From the NCBI RefSeq assembly GCF_014269225.2, contig NZ_CP077097.1:4165001-4229000 (forward strand): a stretch of DNA of 64,000 bases, given 5' to 3'. Made by a program: the position numbers and the translations under genes. Shown here one piece after another: positions 10,631 through 20,116 of this stretch. Below the pieces are notes generated by a model. The model was not told the DNA's origin, searched no databases, and saw only the letters and a list, made by a program, of their open reading frames with translations. Position 1 is the stretch's first letter. Every line of letters begins with the position of its first letter. The stretch comes from Pseudomonas anuradhapurensis. GTDB lineage: Bacteria > Pseudomonadota > Gammaproteobacteria > Pseudomonadales > Pseudomonadaceae.

Positions 10631-13021
10631 GGTCGGTCAATGGAAGCAGAACGCCTCCAGGCCTCGGTAGTCAAGATGCGCATCAACCTCCGCTCGTCAG
10701 CCTCATGCTCGAGCATCAATGCCCGGGCACGCCTGCCGTAGTCACTTTCCTGGCCTGCTGTTCAAGCGATTCCAAGCGTTCATGGAATGGCGCAGCCAGC
10801 GCTTCGAAGCGCTCTGGGTAGGCTTCACGCAGGTAATTTGGCCAGAAAGGGCGCCCAGCCAAGGTATCGAGGATGGCCACTGACGTGTTACCCGCCAGTA
10901 CTTCCAGTTGCGCATGGCTCAGGTCGGCGTTGCTTACATGGGCAAACGAAGCGTAATGCATCTCGTCTGGTGTCACTGGCAGATCAAGGGCGCTTGCCAG
11001 GCGTGAGCGGTAGTACAGCCGCGTTTCGACTTCATCGACGTCGACCACTGCCTCCGCGCGCATTCTTTGCACATGCCGTGCAGCAATCTCATCCAGCAGG
11101 TCCAGACGGTGCAGCTGCCGGCCCAGGCGCAGAAGTCGGGCCTCCCGTATCGCAACGGGGACACCTTCGATACCTTGGTAGGCAAGGATGGCCACTTCCA
11201 TCTGGTTAAGTATCAACAACAGGCGGTCTTCGCAGCTCCGGGGGGCATCAGCCTCGCGGAACAACTGCTCGCGCAACGCTTCTTTGTTTTCGCAGGCATC
11301 GAGGATGTGCCAGATACGGCGACGATAATGACGGGGATGGGTTTCGAAATCTTCGCTTTCGGCGAAATCCGCGAGGAAACGAAACAATCCTGCCGAGCCG
11401 GGCTCCTCCTGCAAACGGTCCCAGCTAGCTTCGCGACTGGCACGCAGCGATTCGTTTCGGCTGGCCACCCATTCGGCACGGGTTTCGGCGTTCACTGCCG
11501 CGTGGGAATAGGACGCCCCGCCCCTGGCCCGGGAGTCGCTGACGCCGCACGCCTCGTCATGCAACTGGACACTGGCTTCGTTCAGCGGGTTCTCATGCAA
11601 ATTGAGCCTTCGCAGCCGCAGGCGCAGGCGCAGGCGCAGGCCGCGCATATCCCTTTGCAGCTCGCTGATCCGGTTGTCACGCAGGTCGATGTGCGCGCGC
11701 AACGCAAGCCGCTCGTGAACCAGACTCATATCAACCTGCCCGGTTGCACGCAGACGCACGTCACGCACATGCGGCAAGGCAGAGAGATCAGGCACACCGT
11801 TGAGCGGGTTGTAGCTGAGAATCAAGGTATCGAGCCGCTGCAAACCCGCCAGACGGCGGCTCCCAGGTTCATCCAGGGCTATCTGGTTATTGCCCAGATT
11901 GACCCGTCTCAGCTGGCTGAGGCGCTCGATCCCCTCGGGCACGCGGCTTAGCCGGTTGCCGCTGAGATCAAGATCGACCACATTCGGGAACAGCCTGAGA
12001 AACGAGGCATCGATGTCTTGTAGTTGCATGTTCCGCAACGTCAGCCTACGCACATGGCCATAGTCGACCCCTGGGGGCAGGACAGGCAGCGCACTGACAT
12101 GCTCACCGTCGATCCTCAGTTCATATTGGTCGTTCCCGTCAACCAGTTTGCGCCGCCAGCTACGGCGCAACGTAGGCTTTTCTCGGGGTCGCCAGGGATC
12201 CAGACGATAATTTCATCAACTGCGGCCCCCGGTGCTGGCCGCCATTCCAGGGTGACAATGCCCACCATGCATTTGCCCAACAGGTACAATTGCCGCGGTG
12301 TCAGCGTACCGCCGGCGTATCCCGGCAGCGTTGGCCGCTCCAGTATTGGCAGCAAGCGACGCAGGTCGTACTCGTCCAGCGTCCCCTTGATCCTGCCTTC
12401 ATACAGTTCTGCCTTCATCCGGGTACGCAAACTGTCCTGAAACAGTTACTCGATGGCATGCCGCGCCTGGTCGGCAGGCTGGCCCCGGCCTGCCTTTGGC
12501 TGTAGCACCGACTTCAACAGCGACTGATATCGGCCGCCGACATCCAACGTGCGGCACAGGCGGGCAAAATGCTCAAACTTCATCTCCAGCGCCTTGCCCT
12601 TTTCGTCGACCAGATACGCCTTGCGCAATAGCCAGGTTTCGGTCTCCGCTACATCGAAATTGTGCAGGGCGGCTGCGAGCAGGGATTGGCGGGTGGTGTA
12701 GGTGATCATCGGCTTGTGGATCTTCTCTGCAGCCGAAGGCAGTGGAAACTCCTCGCTGACCACCACGAGCGCACGGCGCGGGTCGACATGACCAAGCCCT
12801 GCCTGCGCCAAGGCTCTTTCCAGCAAAGGCGCTGCGAAGTCGTCAACCGCCGGGATGCGGCTCAGAAGATGCTGCAACTGGTCGGTAACCTGCTGCTGCG
12901 CGATCAAGGCCCGTCGATAGGGCTCGGCATGTCGCGTCTCGGCAGCGGCCAACCAAGGAGGGAGCTGGCGGGCGATCGACTGATCAACCGACCCGGACGG
13001 AAGAATATCGGCAGATGGCAT
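10618..13021 (-). pseudogene. Decayed DUF6543 / LRR / NEL E3-ligase effector-like gene
   Basis: Remnant of a large toxin or effector. It starts at ATG 13021 behind AGGAG and reads about 191 residues of a DUF6543-like N-terminal region, then meets an in-frame TAA at 12446-12448. The same frame resumes (LFQDSLRTRMK...) to about 12175, where an apparent internal deletion and frame change join it to the leucine-rich region. The segment 10716-12170 is still open (TTG start): about six leucine-rich repeats, then a NEL-like domain with the motif SCEDR, matching the catalytic-cysteine CEDR of IpaH/SspH ubiquitin ligases. Near 10740 the frame shifts again, and the natural tail (LMLEHEADERRLMRIL...) continues to TGA at 10618. 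Intact relatives are expected to be far longer. The 484-residue LRR-NEL part might still be made, but no good ribosome binding site was seen. Confidence 0.8.
11612..11641. repeat. GCAGGC hexamer tandem repeat
   Basis: Four perfect GCAGGC units (11618-11641) follow one variant unit (GCAGCC). On the coding strand they give an alternating Arg-Leu run within the leucine-rich repeats. A change in copy number would keep the frame. Confidence 0.7.
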
Positions 13022-13114
13022 GGTTGTTTCTCCTGGTCTGAAAAGACGCAGGACACCACACGCAATATTGATAAACGCGGTACTTATAGCAGGACTATGG
13101 CACTCGCCCATCTA

Positions 13115-13128
13115 TTCGGATTTCCGAA
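13115..13128 (+). promoter_or_regulatory. AauR box 1
   Basis: TTCGG-ATTT-CCGAA is a perfect match to TTCGG-N4-CCGAA, the inverted repeat described for AauR in P. putida. It lies about 120 bases upstream of a sigma54-type promoter, as expected for an enhancer-binding regulator. Confidence 0.7.
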
Positions 13129-13145
13129 CAGGATAAATGCATTCG

Positions 13146-13159
13146 TTCGGAAATCCGGA
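13146..13159 (+). promoter_or_regulatory. AauR box 2
   Basis: TTCGG-AAAT-CCGGA differs from the perfect inverted repeat at one base. It lies 31 bases (start to start) from box 1, about three helical turns, so both sites face the same side of the DNA. Confidence 0.6.
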
Positions 13160-13235
13160 AACTTCCAGTTACGCAGAAATCGTCAAGAAAGCTTCATACC
13201 CCGAGTTTTCGCGGGTTTATGATCGCTATCAGAGC

Positions 13236-13252
13236 TTGGCACGACTCATGCT
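13236..13252 (+). promoter_or_regulatory. Sigma54 (-24/-12) promoter of gltI
   Basis: TTGGCACG-ACTC-ATGCT matches the YTGGCACGRNNNTTGCW consensus at all but one position. GG (13238-13239) and GC (13250-13251) are spaced by ten bases. Transcription should start near 13263, giving a leader of about 90 bases. Two AauR boxes lie upstream and the sigma54 activator aauR is encoded at the end of the locus. Confidence 0.75.
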
Positions 13253-13325
13253 CTACACTTGGTAGCCGAATGCACCCCGCTTCATGCTGTATTCGTTGAA
13301 CGAAAGAGTCCGCCAACGGCTCCAT

Positions 13326-13333
13326 AAAAAAAA
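13326..13333 (+). promoter_or_regulatory. Hfq/Crc-type A-rich motif before gltI
   Basis: An eight-A run satisfies AANAANAA and continues into CAAAC, directly upstream of the GAGGAAA ribosome binding site. Translational repression under carbon-catabolite control is plausible. It is inferred only from the motif. Confidence 0.45.
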
Positions 13334-13355
13334 CAAACACGTCGAGGAAAATTTG

Positions 13356-14273
13356 ATGCGCATCGTTCGTCAATTGCTGGGCGCCGCCATCGCGGCCGCT
13401 GTGATCGCTTCGCCGGCCATGGCCGAAGAGCTGACAGGCACCCTGAAGAAGATCAAGGACTCGGGCACCATCACCCTGGGCCACCGCGACTCCTCCATCC
13501 CGTTTTCCTACCTGGCCGGCAAGCCCGAGCCCGTCGGCTATTCGCATGACATCCAGTTGGCTGTCGTCGATGCCTTGAAGAAGCAGCTGGGCACGGACAT
13601 CAAAGTCCGCTACAACCTCGTCACCTCCCAGACCCGCATCCCGCTGGTGCAGAACGGCACCGTCGACCTGGAGTGCGGCTCCACCACCAACAACGTCGAA
13701 CGCCAGCAGCAGGTCGGCTTCACGGTCGGTATCTTCGAAGTCGGCACCCGCCTGCTGACCAAGGTCAAGGACGGTCAACCGGCCTACAAGGACTTCCCGG
13801 ACCTGGCTGGCAAGAACGTGGTGACCACCGCCGGTACCACTTCCGAGCGCATCCTCAAGGCGATGAACGCCGACAAGCAGATGAAGATGAACGTGATTTC
13901 CGCCAAGGACCACGGTGAAGCCTTCAACATGCTCGAAAGCGGCCGCGCCGTGGCCTTCATGATGGACGACGCCCTGCTCGCCGGCGAAATGGCCAAGGCC
14001 CGCAAGCCGTCGGACTGGGTCATCACCGGTACCCCACAGTCGTACGAAATCTATGGCTGCATGGTGCGCAAGGATGACGCTGCCTTCAAGAAAGCGGTGG
14101 ATGACGCCATCATCGCCTACTTCAAGTCGGGCGAAGTCAACAAGAGCTACGACAAGTGGTTCCAGCAGCCGATCCCGCCAAAGGGCCTGAACCTGCAGTT
14201 CCCGATGAGCGAGGAGCTGAAGAAACTGATCGCCGAGCCGACCGACAAGGCCGCCGACGAGAAGAAGTCCTGA
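13356..14273 (+). CDS. gltI: Glutamate/aspartate periplasmic binding protein (GltI/AatJ)
   Basis: A 305-residue solute-binding protein of the PAAT amino-acid ABC family. The signal peptide ends at about residue 23 (SPAMA|EE). A type II binding fold is indicated by the ligand-loop region GHRDSSIPFSY and by VEC/GSTTNN. ATG at 13356 behind GAGGAAA gives a standard signal peptide; the longer reading starts in leader sequence. It heads a gltIJKL operon equivalent to aatJQMP of P. putida, behind a sigma54 promoter with AauR boxes, so uptake of glutamate, aspartate and possibly glutamine is expected. Confidence 0.95.
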   Translation: MRIVRQLLGAAIAAAVIASPAMAEELTGTLKKIKDSGTITLGHRDSSIPFSYLAGKPEPVGYSHDIQLAVVDALKKQLGTDIKVRYNLVTSQTRIPLVQNGTVDLECGSTTNNVERQQQVGFTVGIFEVGTRLLTKVKDGQPAYKDFPDLAGKNVVTTAGTTSERILKAMNADKQMKMNVISAKDHGEAFNMLESGRAVAFMMDDALLAGEMAKARKPSDWVITGTPQSYEIYGCMVRKDDAAFKKAVDDAIIAYFKSGEVNKSYDKWFQQPIPPKGLNLQFPMSEELKKLIAEPTDKAADEKKS

Positions 14274-14346
14274 CCCCCAGCCCGTGGCCTGTTGCGCTGC
14301 AAAGCGCCAATTAAACCGGCAGGCCACCCGTTAGTGTCTAACCTTT

Positions 14347-14373
14347 CATCCGAGGGCCGTGTGCCCCCGGATG
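14347..14373 (+). promoter_or_regulatory. Intercistronic hairpin between gltI and gltJ
   Basis: CATCCG-A-GGGC (14347-14357) pairs with GCCC-C-CGGATG (14363-14373) around CGTGT, without a T-run. Such structures after binding-protein genes often hold the 5' mRNA stable so that binding protein exceeds permease. The role here is inferred. Confidence 0.6.
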
Positions 14374-14415
14374 TTGGAAGGTGCCCGTGAAACAACCGTC
14401 TGAGGGGAAATCCCG

Positions 14416-15162
14416 ATGAATTACAACTGGGACTGGGGCGTGTTCTTCAAGTCCACCGGCGTGGGCAGCGAGACCTATCTGGACTGGTATATCACCGGTC
14501 TGGGCTGGACCATCGCCATCGCCATCTCCGCCTGGATCATCGCCTTGCTGTTGGGGTCGGTCCTCGGCGTCATGCGTACCGTGCCGAACCGTCTGGTGTC
14601 CGGCATCGCCACCGTCTACGTGGAGCTATTCCGCAACGTGCCGCTGCTGGTGCAGCTGTTCATCTGGTACTTCCTGGTACCCGACCTGCTGCCCGAGGGC
14701 CTGCAGGAATGGTTCAAGCAGGACCTCAACCCGACCACCTCGGCGTTGATCAGCGTGGTCATCTGCCTGGGCCTGTTCACCGCCGCGCGTGTCTGCGAGC
14801 AGGTGCGTACCGGCATCCAGGCGCTGCCCCGCGGCCAGGAAGCCGCTGCCCGTGCCATGGGCTTCAGCCTGTCGCAGATCTACACCAACGTGCTGCTGCC
14901 GCAAGCCTACCGGATCATCATCCCGCCGCTGACCTCGGAATTCCTGAACGTGTTCAAGAACTCCTCGGTGGCGTCCCTGATCGGCCTGATGGAGCTGCTG
15001 GCGCAGACCAAGCAGACCGCCGAATTCTCGGCCAACCTGTTCGAGGCCTTCACCCTGGCCACGCTGATCTACTTCACCCTGAACATGGGCCTGATGCTGC
15101 TGATGCGCATGGTCGAGAAGAAAGTCTCGGTGCCCGGCCTGATTTCCGTAGGGGGCAAATAA
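14416..15162 (+). CDS. gltJ: Glutamate/aspartate ABC permease GltJ (AatQ)
   Basis: A 248-residue inner-membrane permease of the HisM/GltJ type. Several hydrophobic helices and the cytoplasmic EAA loop (EAAARAMGFSLSQIYTNVLLPQA) that docks the ATPase are clear. It lies downstream of gltI after a 142-base gap with a hairpin, and gltK follows immediately after its stop. With GltK it should form the heterodimeric membrane channel. Confidence 0.94.
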   Translation: MNYNWDWGVFFKSTGVGSETYLDWYITGLGWTIAIAISAWIIALLLGSVLGVMRTVPNRLVSGIATVYVELFRNVPLLVQLFIWYFLVPDLLPEGLQEWFKQDLNPTTSALISVVICLGLFTAARVCEQVRTGIQALPRGQEAAARAMGFSLSQIYTNVLLPQAYRIIIPPLTSEFLNVFKNSSVASLIGLMELLAQTKQTAEFSANLFEAFTLATLIYFTLNMGLMLLMRMVEKKVSVPGLISVGGK

Positions 15163-15834
15163 ATGGACATGGATTTCAGCGAAATCATCCCGGCCCTGCC
15201 AGCCCTGTGGGAAGGCATGGTCATGACCTTGCAGTTGATGATCATGGGCGTGGTTGGCGGCATCGTGCTGGGTACCATCCTGGCCCTGATGCGCCTGTCG
15301 TCGAGCAAGCTGCTGTCGAACCTGGCCGGTGCCTACGTCAACTACTTCCGCTCGATCCCGTTGCTGCTGGTGATCACCTGGTTCTACCTGGCGGTACCGT
15401 TCGTGCTGCGCTGGATCACCGGCGAGGACACCCCGGTCGGCGCGTTCACCTCGTGCGTGGTGGCGTTCATGATGTTCGAGGCCGCGTACTTCTGCGAAAT
15501 CGTCCGCGCCGGCGTGCAGTCGATCTCCAAGGGCCAGATGGGCGCCGCCCAGGCCCTGGGCATGACCTACAGCCAGACCATGCGCCTGATCATCCTGCCC
15601 CAGGCCTTCCGCAAGATGACCCCGCTGCTGCTGCAGCAGAGCATCATCCTGTTCCAGGACACCTCGCTGGTATATACCGTGGGCCTGGTGGACTTCCTCA
15701 ACTCGGCACGCTCCAACGGCGACATCATCGGGCGCTCCCATGAGTTCCTGATCTTCGCCGGTGTCGTGTATTTCCTCATCAGCTTCTCCGCTTCGTGGCT
15801 GGTCAAGCGCCTGCAAAAAAGGATCGCCGTATGA
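15163..15834 (+). CDS. gltK: Glutamate/aspartate ABC permease GltK (AatM)
   Basis: A 223-residue second permease subunit with the [25 protein letters not shown] coupling loop and about five transmembrane helices. Its ATG follows the gltJ stop with no gap, and its own stop overlaps the gltL start, so gltJKL is tightly coupled. It partners GltJ in the acidic amino acid transporter. Confidence 0.94.
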   Translation: MDMDFSEIIPALPALWEGMVMTLQLMIMGVVGGIVLGTILALMRLSSSKLLSNLAGAYVNYFRSIPLLLVITWFYLAVPFVLRWITGEDTPVGAFTSCVVAFMMFEAAYFCEIVRAGVQSISKGQMGAAQALGMTYSQTMRLIILPQAFRKMTPLLLQQSIILFQDTSLVYTVGLVDFLNSARSNGDIIGRSHEFLIFAGVVYFLISFSASWLVKRLQKRIAV

Positions 15835-16565
15835 TTTCCATCAAGAACGTCAACAAGTGGTACGGGGACTTCCAGGTACTGACCGATTGCAGCACCGAGG
15901 TCAAGAAGGGTGAAGTGGTGGTGGTCTGTGGCCCGTCGGGCTCGGGCAAATCTACCCTGATCAAATGCGTCAACGCCCTGGAGCCGTTCCAGAAAGGTGA
16001 CATCGTGGTCGATGGCACTTCGATCGCCGACCCCAAGACCAACCTGCCCAAGCTGCGCTCGCGCGTTGGCATGGTGTTCCAGCACTTCGAGCTGTTCCCG
16101 CACCTGTCCATCACCGAGAACCTGACCATCGCCCAGCGCAAGGTGCTTGGCCGCAGCGAAGCGGAAGCGACCAAGAAAGGCCTGGCCCTGCTCGACCGCG
16201 TCGGCCTCGGTGCCCACGCCAAGAAGCACCCCGGCCAACTGTCCGGCGGCCAGCAGCAGCGCGTGGCGATCGCCCGCGCCCTGTCGATGGACCCGATCGT
16301 CATGCTGTTCGACGAGCCAACCTCGGCGCTGGACCCGGAAATGGTTAACGAAGTACTGGACGTGATGGTCGAGCTGGCCAATGAAGGCATGACCATGATG
16401 TGCGTGACCCACGAAATGGGCTTCGCCCGCAAAGTGGCCAACCGCGTGATCTTCATGGACAAGGGCCACATCATCGAGGACTGCCAGAAGGAAGACTTCT
16501 TCGGCAACCCGGGCGCCCGCCACGAGCGCACCCAGCACTTCCTCAGCAAGATCCTGCAACACTGA
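15831..16565 (+). CDS. gltL: Glutamate/aspartate ABC ATPase GltL (AatP)
   Basis: A 244-residue amino-acid transporter ATPase. Walker [11 protein letters not shown] is near residue 35, the signature [15 protein letters not shown] is in the middle, and Walker B is [17 protein letters not shown] at 15831 overlaps the gltK stop and gives the family start [12 protein letters not shown]. It powers uptake through GltJK. Confidence 0.95.
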   Translation: MISIKNVNKWYGDFQVLTDCSTEVKKGEVVVVCGPSGSGKSTLIKCVNALEPFQKGDIVVDGTSIADPKTNLPKLRSRVGMVFQHFELFPHLSITENLTIAQRKVLGRSEAEATKKGLALLDRVGLGAHAKKHPGQLSGGQQQRVAIARALSMDPIVMLFDEPTSALDPEMVNEVLDVMVELANEGMTMMCVTHEMGFARKVANRVIFMDKGHIIEDCQKEDFFGNPGARHERTQHFLSKILQH

Positions 16566-16587
16566 TGTTGCCTCACTGAACCGGTCG

Positions 16588-16615
16588 GCGCTGCTGCCCT
16601 TTCGGGCCGCAGCGC
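16588..16615 (+). terminator. Hairpin between gltL and aauS
   Basis: GCGCTGC-T-GCCC pairs with GGGC-C-GCAGCGC around TTTC, in the 72-base gap before aauS. The absence of a T-run suggests partial termination or 3' end protection of the transporter mRNA rather than a full stop. Confidence 0.5.
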
Positions 16616-16637
16616 TGGTCGTGACAAGGCCACTGTG

Positions 16638-18542
16638 ATGAAATGCGATCCTTCGCTTCTTCTCCCTGCCAAGCCTGCCGTGAAATCCCGCCTGCTCCGC
16701 CAATTGCTGCTGCCACCCTTGATCATCCTGCTGATGGTCGGGCTCGGGCTGGCTGGCTATCTGGTCAGCGAAAGCAACGGCATCCGCATTCTCAGCGAAA
16801 ACGGCGAACGCCAGCTGGAGCTGCACGCGCGCACGGTGGAAAGCGAAATCAGCAAGTACACCTACCTGCCGAGCCTGCTTGAGCTGGAAGACAGCGTCTC
16901 GCAGCTGCTCACCGACCCTGATGGCGGTTCGCGTCAGACCGTCAACGAATACCTCGAAGGCCTGAACCGGCGCAGCCGCAGCCGGGCCATTTTCGTGCTC
17001 GATACCAATGGTCGGGTGCAGGCCACCAGCAACTGGCGCGATGCCGACTCGTTCCTCGGCGAAGACCTGTCGTTCCGCGCCTACTTCCAGACTGCCGTGC
17101 GCGGCGAGCCCGGGCGCTTCTATGGCATCGGCAGTACCACCGGGGAGGCCGGCTACTACCTCGCCCATGGCCTTGAGGAGCACGGCAAGATCATTGGCGT
17201 GGCGGTGATCAAGGTGCGCCTGGACACCCTCGAGGAGCGCTGGCAAAGGGCCCGCCTGGAGGCGTTCGTCAGCGACGAGAATGGCATCATCATCCTTTCC
17301 AGCGACCCGGCACGACGCCTGAAGTCGGTGCGCCCGCTGACACCACAGATCAAGGAGCGCCTGGCGCGCAGCCTGCAATACTACTGGTGGCCACTGAACG
17401 AGCTGCAGCCGCTGGCCCGGGAAATCCTGGCCGACGGCGTGGAAAAACTGACCTTCCCGGCCAACAGCGAAACCGCCCAGGGCAAGCCCCGCGAAATGAC
17501 CTACCTGGCGCAGACCCGGCGCCTGGCCGATACGCCCTGGCACTTCACCCTGCTGACCCCGCTGCAGGACCTGCGCCGCGAATCCATGGTGCAGGGTATC
17601 CTGGTGGGCGTGGCCTTCGCCTTGCTGGCGATCCTGGGCATCGCCTGGAACGAGCGGCGCAAGGTGATCGCCACGCGCCTGGCAGCCCGCGAGGCGCTGC
17701 AGGAAGCCAACAGCCAGCTGGAACGGCGGATTGCCGAGCGCACCGCCGACCTGCGTGCCAGCAACGAACGCCTGAAAGGCCAGATTCGGGAACGCCGGCA
17801 TGCCGAGCAGACCCTGCGCCACGCCCAGGATGAGCTGGTGCAGGCCGGCAAGCTGGCCGCCATCGGGCAGATGTCCACCAGCATTGCCCATGAACTGAAC
17901 CAGCCGCTGGCGGCGCTGCGCACCTTGTCCGGCAACACCGTGCGCTTCCTCGAACGCGGGGCGCTGGAAACCGCCAGCACCAACCTGCGCACCATGAACG
18001 ACCTGATCGACCGCATGGGCCGCATCACCGCCAGCCTGCGCTCGTTCGCCCGGCGCGGCGACGACAGCGGCCAGGCCTCGCTGGCCAAGGCGGTCGAAGC
18101 CACCCTGCAGGTGCTGGCCAACCGCATCAGCGCCTGCCAGCTGCAGGTGCACAACCAGTTCGATGACCAGCAGCTGGCCATCGACCAGACCCGCCTGGAG
18201 CAGATCCTGGTCAACCTGATCGGTAACGCCCTGGATGCCATGGCGGCGCAGCCACTGCCGCAACTGTGGCTCGAAGGCGAACTGCAGGGTGACAAGTACC
18301 GTTTGCAGGTGCGCGACAATGGCCATGGCATCGACAGCGAGGCGCGCAAGCACCTGTTCGAACCCTTCTTCACCACCAAACCGGGCGAACACGGCCTGGG
18401 CCTGGGCCTGACCCTGTCGGCGAGCCTTGCCGCCGCCGCCAAGGGCAGCCTCAACGTCGAGCATCCCGCCAACGGCGGTACGGCCTTCATCCTGGCCCTG
18501 CCGCTGGTCTCCCCCCCTAGCGAATCGGCAGAGCATCCATGA
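16638..18542 (+). CDS. aauS: Sensor histidine kinase AauS (DctB-like)
   Basis: A 634-residue inner-membrane sensor. A first transmembrane helix (about residues 24-43) is followed by a roughly 270-residue periplasmic region, probably a double Cache sensor, then a second helix (GILVGVAFALLAILGIAW). A coiled linker leads to the H-box SIAHELNQPLAAL and an ATPase domain with NALDA, DNGHGI and GLGLGL boxes. It should sense extracellular acidic amino acids and phosphorylate AauR. The start is ATG at 16638; a GTG directly before it is an alternative. Its stop overlaps aauR by four bases. Confidence 0.92.
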   Translation: MKCDPSLLLPAKPAVKSRLLRQLLLPPLIILLMVGLGLAGYLVSESNGIRILSENGERQLELHARTVESEISKYTYLPSLLELEDSVSQLLTDPDGGSRQTVNEYLEGLNRRSRSRAIFVLDTNGRVQATSNWRDADSFLGEDLSFRAYFQTAVRGEPGRFYGIGSTTGEAGYYLAHGLEEHGKIIGVAVIKVRLDTLEERWQRARLEAFVSDENGIIILSSDPARRLKSVRPLTPQIKERLARSLQYYWWPLNELQPLAREILADGVEKLTFPANSETAQGKPREMTYLAQTRRLADTPWHFTLLTPLQDLRRESMVQGILVGVAFALLAILGIAWNERRKVIATRLAAREALQEANSQLERRIAERTADLRASNERLKGQIRERRHAEQTLRHAQDELVQAGKLAAIGQMSTSIAHELNQPLAALRTLSGNTVRFLERGALETASTNLRTMNDLIDRMGRITASLRSFARRGDDSGQASLAKAVEATLQVLANRISACQLQVHNQFDDQQLAIDQTRLEQILVNLIGNALDAMAAQPLPQLWLEGELQGDKYRLQVRDNGHGIDSEARKHLFEPFFTTKPGEHGLGLGLTLSASLAAAAKGSLNVEHPANGGTAFILALPLVSPPSESAEHP

Positions 18543-19867
18543 ACCAAGCGCCTCTTACCGTCCTGATCGTCGAAGACGACCCGCATGTGCTGCTCGGCTG
18601 CCAACAGGCACTTGCCCTGGAAGACATCGCCTGTGAAGGCGTGGGCAGCGCCGAGCAGGCGCTGGAACGCATCGGCGACGACTTCGCCGGCATCGTCGTC
18701 AGTGATATCCGCCTGCCAGGCATCGATGGCCTGGAGCTGCTCAACCGCCTCAAGGCCCGCGACCGCAGCCTGCCGGTAGTACTGATTACCGGCCATGGCG
18801 ATATCGACATGGCGGTCGGCGCCATGCGCAATGGCGCCTACGACTTCATGGAGAAACCGTTCTCCCCCGAACGCCTGGTCGATGTGGTACGCCGCGCCCT
18901 GGAACAGCGTGGGTTATCGCGCGAAGTGGTCGCCCTGCGCCGCCAGCTGGCGGAGCAAAGCAGCCTGGAGGGTCGCATCATTGGCCGCTCGCCGGCGATG
19001 GAGCAGCTGCGTGAGCTGATTGCCAACGTGGCCGATACCTCGGCCAACGTCCTGATCGAAGGCGAGACCGGTACCGGCAAGGAGCTGGTTGCCCGTTGCC
19101 TGCACGACTTCAGTCGCCGCCACGGCCAGCCGTTCGTGGCCCTGAACTGTGGCGGCCTGCCGGAAAACCTGTTCGAAAGCGAGATTTTCGGCCACGAGGC
19201 CAATGCCTTCACCGGTGCTGGCAAACGCCGCATCGGCAAGATCGAACACGCCAACGGTGGCACGCTGTTCCTCGACGAAGTGGAAAGCATGCCGATCAAC
19301 CTGCAGATCAAGCTGCTGCGCGTATTGCAGGAGCGCACCCTGGAACGGCTGGGCTCGAACCAGAGCATTCCGGTGGATTGCCGGGTAATCGCTGCAACCA
19401 AGTCCGACCTGGATGCCATGGGCCAGAGCGGCCAGTTCCGCAGCGACCTGTACTACCGGCTGAACGTGGTCACCCTGGAATTGCCGCCGTTGCGTGAGCG
19501 CCGCGAAGACATCCTGCAACTGTTCGAACACTTCCTGCAGCAGTCGGCCCTGCGCTTCGACCGTGAAACACCAACGCTGGACAGCCAGACCCTGTCGCGC
19601 TTGATGGCGCATGACTGGCCGGGCAACGTGCGCGAATTGCGCAACGTGGCCGAACGCTATGCCCTTGGCCTGCCAGCCTTCAAGAAAGGCCCCAGCGGTG
19701 GCGCCAGCCAGGGGCTGGGCTTTGCCGAGGCGGTGGAAGCGTTCGAGCGCAACCTGCTCAGCGATGCGCTGCAGCGAACTGGCGGCAACCTCAGCCAGGC
19801 CAGCCAGGAGCTGGGCATGGCCAAGACCACGCTGTTCGACAAGGTAAAGAAATACGGCCTCGGCTGA
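18539..19867 (+). CDS. aauR: Sigma54-dependent response regulator AauR
   Basis: A 442-residue NtrC/DctD-type activator. The receiver domain has phospho-acceptor D56. The AAA+ domain has GETGTGK at residues 175-181 and LFLDE at 243-247. A C-terminal Fis-type helix-turn-helix (NLSQASQELGMAKTTLFDKVKKYG) is present. The sigma54-contact loop reads NAFTGA (222-227) instead of GAFTGA. It is coupled to aauS by an ATGA overlap. Expected targets are the two TTCGG-N4-CCGAA boxes before gltI. Confidence 0.94.
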   Translation: MNQAPLTVLIVEDDPHVLLGCQQALALEDIACEGVGSAEQALERIGDDFAGIVVSDIRLPGIDGLELLNRLKARDRSLPVVLITGHGDIDMAVGAMRNGAYDFMEKPFSPERLVDVVRRALEQRGLSREVVALRRQLAEQSSLEGRIIGRSPAMEQLRELIANVADTSANVLIEGETGTGKELVARCLHDFSRRHGQPFVALNCGGLPENLFESEIFGHEANAFTGAGKRRIGKIEHANGGTLFLDEVESMPINLQIKLLRVLQERTLERLGSNQSIPVDCRVIAATKSDLDAMGQSGQFRSDLYYRLNVVTLELPPLRERREDILQLFEHFLQQSALRFDRETPTLDSQTLSRLMAHDWPGNVRELRNVAERYALGLPAFKKGPSGGASQGLGFAEAVEAFERNLLSDALQRTGGNLSQASQELGMAKTTLFDKVKKYGLG

Positions 19868-19973
19868 CCTCGACCCGCAACTGGAAAGACAACGTGGATC
19901 TGCTCTTCAAAGCCGCCCTCGGTGCGGGTGTGGTAGTGCTGCGCACCGAGGCAGGACGGCTGACGCGGCCCTT

Positions 19974-20086
19974 GTAGGAGCGGCCCTGTGTCGCGATGGG
20001 GCGCGTAGCGGCCCCCGGTTTCAGCTTCGCCGCGAATGTTGCCGGGGCCGCTTTGCGGCCCTTTCGCGACACAAGGCCGCTCCTAC
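19974..20086. repeat. Inverted pair of REP elements after aauR
   Basis: A left copy begins 'gtaggagcggccctgtgtcg' and a right copy ends 'cacaaggccgctcctac'. They are separated by a short AT-richer spacer, in the gap between convergent aauR and the alpha/beta hydrolase gene. Confidence 0.85.
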
Positions 20087-20116
20087 TGGGATCGCACAGC
20101 CTTGAAGGATGGAAAT

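Noticed and set aside
12116..12430. A separate small gene of 104 residues
   Set aside because: It is in the same frame as the upstream fragment, separated only by a TAA, and its sequence continues the same DUF6543-like domain, so it belongs to the pseudogene.
15567..18536. A very long open frame (989 residues) on the minus strand opposite gltK, gltL and aauS
   Set aside because: It is antisense to three clear genes with strong family motifs; its translation is low-complexity (His, Gln, Gly, Val rich) as expected from GC-rich codon shadows, and no ribosome binding site fits.
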